Shown here: positions 1 through 6,812 of the stretch, one piece after another
Numbering within the stretch: the first letter of the stretch is position 1
Layout: each line of letters starts with the position of its first letter
NCBI GenBank assembly: GCA_003661465.1
Contig: QMWE01000009.1
Coordinates: 1 to 16,834, forward strand
Length of the DNA stretch: 16,834 nt
DNA from: Hadesarchaea archaeon
GTDB lineage: Archaea; Hadarchaeota; Hadarchaeia; Hadarchaeales; Hadarchaeaceae
Reading direction: 5' to 3'
Made by a program: the position numbers and the translations under genes
The notes under the pieces: generated by a model
Database searches by the model: none
The model's input: the letters and a program-made list of their open reading frames with translations, nothing else
Told to the model about the DNA's origin: nothing

Positions 1-8
1 AAATAGCG

Positions 9-1232
9 TTAAAGAGATCCAGCGATGGTTGTGTCGACCATGCGCTTGATCTCGCTCTTTAAGACATCCGGAAGACCGAAAATACCAACGTCCATGAACC
101 CCCGGATAATCAGCGCCTTCGCCTGAGAGTCGGAGAACCCACGAGCCATCAAATACTGAATCTGCTCCGCCGCTATCCTGCCGACCGCGGCTTCGTGCGA
201 AAGCTCGGTTCCCTCCACCTTTCCCACTAGTTCGGGAATGGCGTGAATGGACGCTTGGTCGGATAGCAAAAGCCCCCTGCATTCCAAGTGTGCTCTTGAG
301 TCCTCGTGCTCACCCACCAGGAGTCCACGAGCTTTTATCTGCGCTTTGTCCGTAGCGATAGCTCGCGCGATGACCTCCCCCCTGCTGCCCCTGCCCTGAA
401 GGACCACTTTCGAGCCCACATCCAGATAAGAATTTTTGCCTCCGTGCAGGATGGTGTTGAAGCTAGCCCTTGAGTTTGCTCCCCGGCAATAGGCAACCGG
501 ATACATCTGAAGGCTCCTCACGGGTTTCAAACAGATGTAATTGCTCACAAATGTCGCGCCAGCATCTACCAGGACAGCGGTGCGCGGACGGGCATCGAAA
601 TTTTGGGCCCAATTGTGAACCATTGTGAAGGTGAGCTTTGCATTTTTCTTCACGTAGAATTCCGATACACCAACGTGCAAGCCACGATGAACGTTTGGGT
701 GAACCGTGCAGCCCGTTATAATCTGAGCTTCAGAATCTGGCTCTGCGATTATCAAGTTGTGGACATTCTGGTTGAAATTCTCCCTGGAAACGAAAAGACA
801 TGCCTGCAGGGGAAGCTCGATCTTTTGACCCTCGAATATTCTGATGAAGTAGCCCTGATCCCATTTTTGGTCTACCAATGAGGTGTACTTGTCTGCATCA
901 GCGTTGACGAGTCTCCACCAGTAATCCTCTGCCCAGCGATACTTTTTGAGGGCGTCCTTTGTGCTCATTACTTCCGCTTTCCCTTCAAATGCTTTTTTGA
1001 TCCTTTTGAAAACTGCAGACTTGTCTATCTGAAAATAAGTGCCGGACCTCTCCTTTTCATCCACGCTCACACCAACGCTCAGCGCCCTCTGGGTGATGTC
1101 CTTCGGTAGGGTGGAAACCGCACAGGAAGGCCAGGGCACGGCTTCTCTTTTGAAAACCCTGATATCCAAATCGGGACCTGGCAGCGCTGGTTCCTCTACC
1201 GTTTTTGGCGGAGTTTTTTTACCTTTGAGCAT
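9..1232 (-). CDS. sufB: SufB/SufD-family Fe-S cluster scaffold protein
   Basis: This 407-residue protein is the scaffold partner of the SufC ATPase in cytosolic SUF iron-sulfur cluster assembly. The C-terminal half is a regular beta-helix-like region ending in the family core. Cys318 lies in LECRGL, and His346-Glu347 lie in SHEAAVGRI. The 29-residue spacing from Cys318 to Glu347 equals that between Cys405 and Glu434 of E. coli SufB, so the sulfur/cluster-building residues seem to be kept. It is shorter than bacterial SufB (about 495 residues) because the N-terminal region is reduced, as in archaeal SufB/D proteins. The ATG start is preceded by AGGTGGTG and lies inside the end of sufC (14-bp overlap), which points to translational coupling. 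No separate sufD is seen; it could lie beyond the left edge, only 8 bp away. SufD-like is the alternative name, but Cys and Glu favour SufB. Confidence 0.93.
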   Translation of the reverse strand: MLKGKKTPPKTVEEPALPGPDLDIRVFKREAVPWPSCAVSTLPKDITQRALSVGVSVDEKERSGTYFQIDKSAVFKRIKKAFEGKAEVMSTKDALKKYRWAEDYWWRLVNADADKYTSLVDQKWDQGYFIRIFEGQKIELPLQACLFVSRENFNQNVHNLIIAEPDSEAQIITGCTVHPNVHRGLHVGVSEFYVKKNAKLTFTMVHNWAQNFDARPRTAVLVDAGATFVSNYICLKPVRSLQMYPVAYCRGANSRASFNTILHGGKNSYLDVGSKVVLQGRGSRGEVIARAIATDKAQIKARGLLVGEHEDSRAHLECRGLLLSDQASIHAIPELVGKVEGTELSHEAAVGRIAAEQIQYLMARGFSDSQAKALIIRGFMDVGIFGLPDVLKSEIKRMVDTTIAGSL

Positions 1233-1938
1233 CGCACCACCTGTACCCCCGTTTCATGATCAAGTTGAACATCTCGCTCGGCTTCCCTGAGTCGAAAATC
1301 TTACCGTTACATATCACATGCGCCACATCTGCCTTGACGTAACGCAGAATGTGACCGAAGTGGGTGATCAACAGACCCGACCGTCCCTTTAAGAATCCGC
1401 TTATCGCCTTGCCAATTATCTTCAAGTTCTCGATATCGACCCCGGAGTCCGGCTCGTCGAATATCGCAAACTTCGGCCTCTGGGCGAGCACCTGAAAAAT
1501 TTCCGACCGCTTTAGCTCACCCCCGGAAAATCCCAAATTTAAATCCCTTTCTAGAAACTCCACAGGAAGATTCACTATTTTGCTCAGCTCTATCTCGTCC
1601 ACTTCCCCTTTTGCAAGGTATCGAAAAACATCGCCTAGCTTAACGCCACTTATCGGCGGAGGGTTTTGAAATGCCACCCCGATCCCCAGTTTCGCCCGTT
1701 CAGCCGTTGGCAGGGCGGTGATATCTCTACCGTCGAACTGGATCTTGCCCGAGACGATGTGATAGTTCGGAAACCCCAGGATTGACGCTATCAACGAGGT
1801 CTTTCCCGAACCATTGGGGCCCAGCAAGACGTGAGTCTCTCCTTCGGGAACCTCTATGTTTACCCCATCCAGCACCAGCTTCCCTGCGATTTTGACACTC
1901 AAATCCTCTATTGTCAGAATAGCCAAGTGCTCGCCCAC
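1219..1938 (-). CDS. sufC: SufC, Fe-S assembly ABC-type ATPase
   Basis: This is the soluble ATPase of the SUF machinery; it binds SufB and drives scaffold rearrangement. All ABC motifs are present in its 239 residues: Walker A GPNGSGKTS (40-48), Q-loop FQNPP (Gln92), signature FSGGELKR (138-145), Walker B FAIFDEP (158-164), D-loop SGVD and H-loop His194. There are no membrane segments, and the SufC-type FDEPDSGVD sequence separates it from transporter ATPases. The start is GTG with no Shine-Dalgarno. A TATA-like AACTTTTATG is centred 26-27 bp upstream, so the transcript probably begins at or next to the GTG (leaderless). It is the first gene of the operon and overlaps sufB by 14 bp. Confidence 0.96.
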   Translation of the reverse strand: MGEHLAILTIEDLSVKIAGKLVLDGVNIEVPEGETHVLLGPNGSGKTSLIASILGFPNYHIVSGKIQFDGRDITALPTAERAKLGIGVAFQNPPPISGVKLGDVFRYLAKGEVDEIELSKIVNLPVEFLERDLNLGFSGGELKRSEIFQVLAQRPKFAIFDEPDSGVDIENLKIIGKAISGFLKGRSGLLITHFGHILRYVKADVAHVICNGKIFDSGKPSEMFNLIMKRGYRWCDAQR

Positions 1939-1960
1939 TCAAAGTCAGCATTTAATATGA

Positions 1961-1970
1961 CATAAAAGTT
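1961..1970 (-). promoter_or_regulatory. TATA box of the sufC-sufB operon
   Basis: On the minus strand this reads AACTTTTATG, preceded by a purine-rich stretch (GTGAAA) that could serve as BRE. Its centre is about 26 bp from the sufC GTG, which fits leaderless archaeal transcription. Position and composition support it; the strength is not known. Confidence 0.55.
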
Positions 1971-2044
1971 TTTCACCGTGGAAGCCCACCGACAAGTCAA
2001 AAAGGATTGTAATCCCGCGGTTCATCGAGAGACAAATCAAACAA

Positions 2045-2054
2045 AATTTATTTT
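2045..2054 (+). promoter_or_regulatory. TATA box of gcvT
   Basis: AATTTATTTT is centred near 2050, about 35 bp before the gcvT ATG. The predicted start near 2076 gives a leader of roughly 9 nt that contains GGCGTGAG, a weak Shine-Dalgarno. The 146-bp region between sufC and gcvT thus holds two divergent promoters. Confidence 0.5.
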
Positions 2055-2084
2055 GCGTGGCGTTCATCCCACTTTGGGCGTGAG

Positions 2085-3203
2085 ATGAAACATGTCCACC
2101 TAGCCAATATCCACCGGTCGCTTGGAGCGCAGCTCGTTGACTTCGCCGGGTGGGAGATGCCACTGAAGTACAGCTCCATTGCCGAGGAGCACTTGGCGGT
2201 GCGTAAAGCAGCTGGACTCTTCGATGCCAGCCACATGGGTGAATTGGACGTGCGGGGCTCTGGAGCAATAGAGTTCCTGCAACGCCTCACCTCCAACGAT
2301 GTCGCCAGACTCGAGATCGGGGAGGCACAATACTCAACCGTTCTCAACGAAGCGGGTGGTGTCATGGACGACGTATTGGTATACAGAACGGGAAAACGGG
2401 AGTTCATCGTCGTTTGCAATGCCGTCAATGTCGAAAAGATAAACGGCTGGTTCTCGGGGCATCGGAATGAGGAAGTGATCATTAGGGACATCTCCGCCAC
2501 TACAGTTTTGTTAGCTCTTCAGGGGCCCAGGTCGCAGCAAATCCTTCAACCACTCACCACGCTCGACCTCACCCAACTCAAACGGTACAGAGCAACGCGA
2601 ACAGATGTCGCCGGCGTTCAGACGCTTGTGAGCAGAAGCGGGTACACGGGAGAGGATGGTTTCGAACTCTTCATTTTCGACGAGCCCGCCACAAATCCCG
2701 CCAGGGCTGAGAAACTGTGGAAAACTTTACTACAAACTGGCAGGGGAGCGGGGCTTAAACCCTGCGGGCTGGGAGCGCGCGACACGACACGATTGGAAGC
2801 CGGCCTGTGTCTCTATGGCAACGAGCTGACGGAGGAGATCACCCCCCTCGAGGCCCTTATCGAATTTGCCGTAAAATTCGAGAAAGGTGAGTTCATAGGT
2901 CGTGCCCCTCTGTTAGAACAGAAAAGGTCAGGGCCCAAACGCGTTCGGATAGGATTGCGGATGCTTGAAGCGGGCGTGCCAAGACAGGGGTACGGAATTT
3001 TCAAGGGGGATGAAAAAGTTGGGGCGGTTACCTCCGGTACTTTCTCTCCGTTGCTCAAAATTGGGATTGCAATGGGCTATGCCAGGCCCGGGCTAGATGT
3101 GGGAGATAAAATATCTGTCGAAATCCACGGCAAAAAACGTGCGGCGGAGGTAGTCAACTGGCCTTTTTACGATCCCACACTATACGGACATTCAAGACAT
3201 TAG
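2085..3203 (+). CDS. gcvT: Aminomethyltransferase, glycine cleavage system T protein
   Basis: GcvT transfers the one-carbon unit from the aminomethyl-lipoyl H protein to tetrahydrofolate (or its archaeal pterin counterpart) and releases ammonia. The 372 residues match the family length. The N-terminal block with VDFAGWEMPLKY and LFDASHMGEL (about 46-55), the LQRLTSNDV segment, the SRSGYTGEDGFELF block (about 184-197) and LGARDTTRLEAGL (about 230-242) are typical of GcvT. The C-terminal barrel begins with KGEFIGR and contains GTFSPLLKIGIAMGY. The YgfZ motif KGC(Y/F)xGQE is absent, so this is the transferase, not the Fe-S repair paralogue, although it lies beside suf. No gcvP, gcvH or lpd is in the window; the partner genes must lie elsewhere or be missing. 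ATG start with GGCGTGAG just upstream. Confidence 0.94.
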   Translation: MKHVHLANIHRSLGAQLVDFAGWEMPLKYSSIAEEHLAVRKAAGLFDASHMGELDVRGSGAIEFLQRLTSNDVARLEIGEAQYSTVLNEAGGVMDDVLVYRTGKREFIVVCNAVNVEKINGWFSGHRNEEVIIRDISATTVLLALQGPRSQQILQPLTTLDLTQLKRYRATRTDVAGVQTLVSRSGYTGEDGFELFIFDEPATNPARAEKLWKTLLQTGRGAGLKPCGLGARDTTRLEAGLCLYGNELTEEITPLEALIEFAVKFEKGEFIGRAPLLEQKRSGPKRVRIGLRMLEAGVPRQGYGIFKGDEKVGAVTSGTFSPLLKIGIAMGYARPGLDVGDKISVEIHGKKRAAEVVNWPFYDPTLYGHSRH

Positions 3204-3208
3204 CACAA

Positions 3209-3228
3209 TGAAAGTATCTTAGCTTTCA
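3209..3228 (+). terminator. Hairpin just after gcvT
   Basis: TGAAAG and CTTTCA form a 6-bp stem around an 8-nt loop six bases past the gcvT stop. There is no clear T-run after it, and archaeal terminators usually depend on T-runs, so a termination role is only a suggestion. The rest of the 147-bp gap to the next gene holds only that gene's promoter. Confidence 0.25.
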
Positions 3229-3319
3229 CTTATTCTCATCAAATTTAGAGGCTCCGACCAAGGTGGCACTACCACTCTAGGGTTCCTATCCTCCTCAATT
3301 CAACCCTCGAACCCAGCAT

Positions 3320-3329
3320 GTTTTTAATG
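3320..3329 (+). promoter_or_regulatory. TATA box of the Gfo/Idh/MocA-flavoprotein pair
   Basis: GTTTTTAATG is centred near 3325, exactly 26 bp upstream of the ATG at 3351. There is no Shine-Dalgarno in front of that ATG, so a leaderless transcript is likely. This spacing is the reason for choosing ATG 3351 over the in-frame GTG at 3348. Confidence 0.5.
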
Positions 3330-3350
3330 TAATCCCAAAAACTATGTGTG

Positions 3351-4388
3351 ATGACAAAAGTAGGGATAGGTCTTGCAGGGCTAGGCTTTATGGCCAGGGT
3401 TCACTCCAGAGCTTTGAGCAGAATACCGGAGGCAAGGATAGTCGCCGCATGGTCGAAGTTTCCTGAGGAGCATGCCAGGTTCAGCGAATTCACAAGAAAA
3501 CTGGGCTTTGAGGTTGAAAAATACTATACCGATCTTAGAAAAATGCTTGAGGACCCAGGGGTCGATGCTGTCATCTGTGCTATTCCCCCAAGGTTTGTTG
3601 GTCCCATTGCCGAGGAGATTATCCGATCCGGAAAACCCGCCATCGTCGAGTGTCCCCCGGGCGACACTCCAGAGACGATAGACCGACTCAACAGATTGGC
3701 GGAAGAAAGGGGTACCCGGGTGATGCCAGGCCACTGCTACCGCTTCGCCCCGTGCTTCAAAAAATCGAAAGAACTCATCGATGGAGGCAAAATCGGGGAC
3801 CCAACGTTTGTCCATTTCAGGGAGTTCGTGCCCGCAGACAGCCTCGCAAGACAATGGCCGCGAGGGTCTTGGATTTGGAACAAGGAAAGCGGCGGACCGA
3901 TACCCACCATGACCGTTTTTTGCATGGACCTATCGCGCTGGCTTTTGAACTCTGAACCCATCTCTCTGTATGCGACCCTCAAGTGGCAGGAGCTACCGCA
4001 ATTCGGCACCTTGGGTTACACCGTGGCAAACGTGATAAAGTTCAAAAACGGCGCCACATGGGTAAATGAGTTCAGTGGCAGTGTCGCGCAGACCATGGGG
4101 CCTCCCATGAAGATGGAAATCATCGGCGAGAATGGGGGTGCCGTTGTAGCGGATGGTCCCGAGAAGGTCGTCCTCTACTCCGGAAAAGAGGAGCAGAAGG
4201 AATGGCCATTCGAGCTGGTCCGGCCAGAAAGGTGGGGCCACAAGCCGCAGGATGAGTACTTCATCAAATCTGTGGTGATCGGACACGAGGAACCGGTGGT
4301 GAAACTGCTGGATGCAAAAAAAGCGTTGAAAATGTCGTTGGCAATTTTGGAATCATCAAAAACTGGCAGGGAAATCCACTTCGAGTAA
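3351..4388 (+). CDS. Gfo/Idh/MocA-family protein with altered catalytic residues
   Basis: The 345-residue protein has the two-domain fold of NAD(P)-dependent sugar, inositol and related dehydrogenases. The N-terminal Rossmann start is KVGIGLAGLGFMARVH, followed by DAVICAIPP and GHCYRFAP, and a C-terminal alpha/beta domain. Three residues normally used in catalysis are changed. The EKP motif reads ECP (Cys101 in place of Lys). In the segment usually like GGGxLxDxGxH, here SGGPIPTMTVFCMDLSRWL, the Asp is Thr186 and the His is Phe190. The fold and nucleotide site look intact, so it may bind NAD(P) without standard hydride-transfer chemistry, or use another mechanism. It is followed by a flavoprotein gene after about 20 bp and probably shares its transcript. 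The substrate cannot be told from the sequence. Confidence 0.85.
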   Translation: MTKVGIGLAGLGFMARVHSRALSRIPEARIVAAWSKFPEEHARFSEFTRKLGFEVEKYYTDLRKMLEDPGVDAVICAIPPRFVGPIAEEIIRSGKPAIVECPPGDTPETIDRLNRLAEERGTRVMPGHCYRFAPCFKKSKELIDGGKIGDPTFVHFREFVPADSLARQWPRGSWIWNKESGGPIPTMTVFCMDLSRWLLNSEPISLYATLKWQELPQFGTLGYTVANVIKFKNGATWVNEFSGSVAQTMGPPMKMEIIGENGGAVVADGPEKVVLYSGKEEQKEWPFELVRPERWGHKPQDEYFIKSVVIGHEEPVVKLLDAKKALKMSLAILESSKTGREIHFE

Positions 4389-4408
4389 AAGAAGTGTTGT
4401 GGTGTACC

Positions 4409-4984
4409 TTGACTAAAAAAACGGTCTTGGCACTTGCAGGGAGCCCGGTGAAGGGCGGAAGCACCGACATCCTATTGGACCAGGTGCTTAGAGGCGCAAG
4501 AATGAAAGGCGCGAGCGTGGAAAAAATCTACCTCCGCGAGCTCGAGATAACTCCATGCAATTCCTGCGGCAAGTGTGAGAAAACTGGTGAGTGTCCCATC
4601 AACGACGATATGAAATGGCTTTACAAAAAACTGCTCAAATCACACGTGATTATTTTGACATCACCTATCTACTTCATGGGACTCCCTGCACAATCGAAAT
4701 CCATGGTAGACCGCTGCCAGGCTATCTGGGTCAGGAGGTTTAAGCTGAAGAAAAAATTCGGAGAGGGAGACCGCAAAGGATTTTTCATATCTGTCGGAGG
4801 TATGGAGCGCCCGCATTTGTTCAAGGGGGCGGTTGCGACCGTGAAGGCTTTTTTTACGACCATCGGGGTGAGGTACGCGGGAGATCTACTGTTCTCAAAA
4901 GTTGAGGACAAAGAAGATATCATGAGGCATCCCACGGCTATAAAGGATGCCCTAGAGGCAGGTGCAAAGCTCATCAGCGATTAG
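4409..4984 (+). CDS. Iron-sulfur flavoprotein (Isf-like), NADPH-dependent FMN reductase fold
   Basis: This flavodoxin-like protein of 191 residues probably binds FMN and one 4Fe-4S cluster and passes single electrons between ferredoxin and an acceptor such as oxygen species or a redox partner. The N-terminal LALAGSPVKGGSTD is the FMN phosphate loop. A compact cysteine set CNSCGKCEKTGEC (Cys50, 53, 56 and 62 from this start) has the CX2CX2CX5C spacing known from Methanosarcina Isf. TSPIYFMGLPAQSKSMVDR is the conserved flavin-side motif. I chose TTG at 4409, four bases after a GGTG; a GTG at 4394, six bases past the preceding stop, would add five residues with no family likeness. It forms a pair with the upstream Gfo/Idh/MocA-like gene. 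Function in vivo is not known. Confidence 0.85.
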   Translation: MTKKTVLALAGSPVKGGSTDILLDQVLRGARMKGASVEKIYLRELEITPCNSCGKCEKTGECPINDDMKWLYKKLLKSHVIILTSPIYFMGLPAQSKSMVDRCQAIWVRRFKLKKKFGEGDRKGFFISVGGMERPHLFKGAVATVKAFFTTIGVRYAGDLLFSKVEDKEDIMRHPTAIKDALEAGAKLISD

Positions 4985-5024
4985 ACGGGAGGACATTGGG
5001 GGAGTGGCTGGTTGTTCGTTCAAG

Positions 5025-5063
5025 GCTCAAGCTAGCACTAGCTAGATGTGAGCGGGAGCTCCC
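5025..5063. terminator. Inverted repeats between convergent genes
   Basis: In the 111-bp gap between two convergent genes, GCTCA/TGAGC encloses AGCTA-GCAC-TAGCT, giving a two-part stem (5025-5053). It is followed at once by the perfect palindrome GGGAGCTCCC (5054-5063). The position suits a transcription end for one or both genes. No T-run is present, so this is tentative. Confidence 0.25.
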
Positions 5064-5095
5064 ATCCTTCCAGCCGCATCTCGCTGTGGGGCAAG

Positions 5096-5932
5096 TTAGG
5101 GCGAGTATACCGCGATCCAGTAGATGTTTTCAGGTGGCCATGCAATTCCATCGACTTTGTCCAATAGGATAGGCGGTTTACCTTCGATTTCAATCCACAG
5201 GGCCACATCGAAGCTGTTCGCAGTTACATTTTCGACATTTACATGCAGCACCGCGTTCCCCGCTTCAATGCTTGAGTCCCAAACGGGAGTCGCGACTACT
5301 GATGTCGGAACCACTCCCAAATTGTGATTTATCGTACTTCCATGAACCACGTTCGTCGCAAGCCCACACTTTATCTTGATCGCCATCTTGTCGTAGGTTA
5401 CTGCGCTGTCTCCAATGTCTTGGGTAGCGATGGTCCCGTCCAAAATTTCAGTCGTCGTAACTGCACCGGCTGCGATATCTGCCGCGGTGATCGTGTCATC
5501 TGCAATTTCGTCGGTCGTGACACCACCAGTTGCTATGTCCTCTGCAACGATGGTGTCATCCGCAATCTTTTCCGATGTAACGGAGTTGTCCGCTAGGTCA
5601 ACTGTGTCAATGTTTCCATCTTTAACCATCGCGCTCGTGATCGAGTTGTCGGCAATGTTCTCAATTGCCGCAAGCGCCTCGGCCGACAGCATGTCCTCCG
5701 TGATTGCGTTGTCAGCGATTCTAGATATCCCCTCTGAAGCAATGTCGGCGTCGGTGATCGTCCCGTCGGCAATTTTGTCACCGGTGACTGAGTTGTCTGC
5801 AAGTTCGGCGGTCCCCACGTCACCCGCGCCTATCGCTGCCGTCGGTCCTATAACAAGGGCTGCAGCAGCCGAGAGGATTGCAACAATCGAAACGATTACC
5901 GCTCCAATAGCTATCGGCATTGACTTTTCCAT
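5096..5932 (-). CDS. Membrane-anchored surface protein with decapeptide repeats and tail-fibre-like C-terminal domain
   Basis: I do not know a named family for the whole protein. The start is ATG 5932, behind a very strong GGGAGGTGA six bases away; an open frame runs 22 codons further up without support. The 278 residues comprise a hydrophobic N-terminal helix (about 6-28, probably an uncleaved anchor or signal peptide), about thirteen ten-residue repeats (46-184) with consensus D-(N/D/G)-(S/T)-(V/I)-T-x-x-(D/K/E)-I-A, and a C-terminal domain (185-278). The last has HNLGVVPTSVVATP, a VxNVTANSFDV strand and IYWIAVYSP, a beta-sandwich pattern seen at the tips of phage tail fibres. The repeat should form a beta-helix or fibrous stalk. 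This suggests an exported adhesin or surface stalk with the tip outward. The protein is acidic and has one Cys (KCGLA). It is probably monocistronic. Confidence 0.8.
   Translation of the reverse strand: MEKSMPIAIGAVIVSIVAILSAAAALVIGPTAAIGAGDVGTAELADNSVTGDKIADGTITDADIASEGISRIADNAITEDMLSAEALAAIENIADNSITSAMVKDGNIDTVDLADNSVTSEKIADDTIVAEDIATGGVTTDEIADDTITAADIAAGAVTTTEILDGTIATQDIGDSAVTYDKMAIKIKCGLATNVVHGSTINHNLGVVPTSVVATPVWDSSIEAGNAVLHVNVENVTANSFDVALWIEIEGKPPILLDKVDGIAWPPENIYWIAVYSP
5381..5797 (-). repeat. Tandem 30-bp units encoding decapeptide repeats
   Basis: About thirteen units, mostly 30 bp, encode segments such as DNSVTGDKIA, DGTITDADIA, DNSVTSEKIA, DDTIVAEDIA and DDTITAADIA. One unit is shortened to eight residues (SEGISRIA), and one carries an eleven-residue insert (SAEALAAIENI). 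The D-N-S and D-G/D-T types tend to alternate, which hints at a 20-residue higher-order unit. DNA identity between units is moderate, so this is an old, diverged array and not a recent expansion. Confidence 0.8.
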
Positions 5933-6101
5933 TTTTTCACCTCCCTTCGAATTGGGTACTTTTATCGCGCCCCTCGCTCGGCGCTCACGACATAACAATA
6001 GAATTTAGGTACCACGTGCTAAAAACGTAGAGCAGACCATGATAAGCCGGAGGATTTATCAAAAATCGAAACGTTGGCGCTAGGTACGCACACCTGTAAG
6101 T

Positions 6102-6749
6102 TCACATCAAGTGAAAAAAAGGTGGAACATACTTCCCGATGAAATAAATGCCCAAAATTAACAGCGCGAAACCGCACGTTAGAAGTATGGCCCGATAAAC
6201 GCCCGTGCCCAAAAATTTGCGGCCTCTAGAAACCGAAAACGAGACAAGCGAAAACCAGCTGAGATCCGCCGTAAAGTGTCCAAGCAACCAAAAAACAACG
6301 CCGCCCAGAGAGGCAACCAAGTATGCTTCCATAAGGGTGGCCAATCCAATTGTCGTCCACCACAGTATTACGCTTGGGTTCAGGACGGTGCTAAAAAGGA
6401 TACCTCCAACTACTGGATGGTATTTGCTGACCACCGTTTCCCTGGCAACGGGATTTTGTATAAGTTTAACTACGCTGAGGAGCCCCAAGATGGTCAAAAG
6501 AATTCCACCCACCAATCCTATTATCACTTGAAAAAATTGACTCTGGAGTATCATTCCGAGTCCGATCATGAGTAAGAAAAGCAATACCAGCTCCACAAGG
6601 ATATGGCCTGCTGCCGTGAACAACCCGGTCAACGCTCCATGTGTCGATGACTTTGCCACGAGATAAGCCAACAGGGGGCCAGGGATGAGCACTCCGGAAA
6701 GAGCGATAAAAAAGCCGATCGGAAACTGGGCCAGGATCTGTAACATCAT
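6102..6749 (-). CDS. LysE/RhtB-family amino-acid exporter-like membrane protein
   Basis: This 215-residue inner membrane protein has about six hydrophobic helices and the family pattern. The first helix ends in SGVLIPGPLLAYLVAKS (family: xxPGPxxxxv), followed by a GLxxAxGHxLVE segment, a GGILLTILGLLSVVKLIQ helix and a third region VLNPSVILWWTTIG (family: NPKaxxFf-like). Members export lysine, threonine, homoserine or other small amines. Two ATGs are adjacent (6749 and 6746); GGGGAG lies 2 and 5 bases before them, so 6746 may be the true start. It diverges from trpB2 with only 63 bp between, which suggests but does not prove an amino-acid export link. The substrate is not known. A small hairpin TTCAC-TTGAT-GTGAA spans the stop codon. 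Confidence 0.82.
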   Translation of the reverse strand: MMLQILAQFPIGFFIALSGVLIPGPLLAYLVAKSSTHGALTGLFTAAGHILVELVLLFLLMIGLGMILQSQFFQVIIGLVGGILLTILGLLSVVKLIQNPVARETVVSKYHPVVGGILFSTVLNPSVILWWTTIGLATLMEAYLVASLGGVVFWLLGHFTADLSWFSLVSFSVSRGRKFLGTGVYRAILLTCGFALLILGIYFIGKYVPPFFHLM

Positions 6750-6777
6750 CTCTCCCCACGGACATTTGAACAAAAGA

Positions 6778-6788
6778 GATTAAAATAG
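6778..6788. promoter_or_regulatory. Shared divergent TATA element (exporter / trpB2)
   Basis: GATTAAAATAG on the plus strand reads CTATTTTAATC on the minus strand and resembles a TATA box both ways. It lies about 26-30 bp before the trpB2 ATG and about 32-35 bp before the exporter ATG. Predicted starts would be near 6809 (plus) and 6757 (minus). A single TBP site in such a short gap would make the two genes compete or be co-regulated (inference). Confidence 0.45.
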
Positions 6789-6812
6789 CGCTGCCTCAGT
6801 AAAAAGGTCGAT

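Noticed and set aside
2085..3203. Reading the gcvT-family gene as YgfZ because it lies beside suf
   Set aside because: The YgfZ KGCxxGQE motif is absent; KGEFIGR and the aminomethyltransferase blocks are present.
3245..3330. tRNA-like look on the minus strand (GGTTCGAGG, then GTGGTAGTGCCACC)
   Set aside because: The T-arm-like and D-arm-like pieces are in the wrong order and no acceptor stem can be formed.
5381..5797. CRISPR-like periodicity in the 30-bp repeats
   Set aside because: The units are contiguous coding repeats with no spacers.
5415..6008. Ser/Ala/Ile-rich plus-strand frame of 197 codons
   Set aside because: It is the mirror of the 30-bp repeats of the surface protein; the repeat keeps the opposite frame open.
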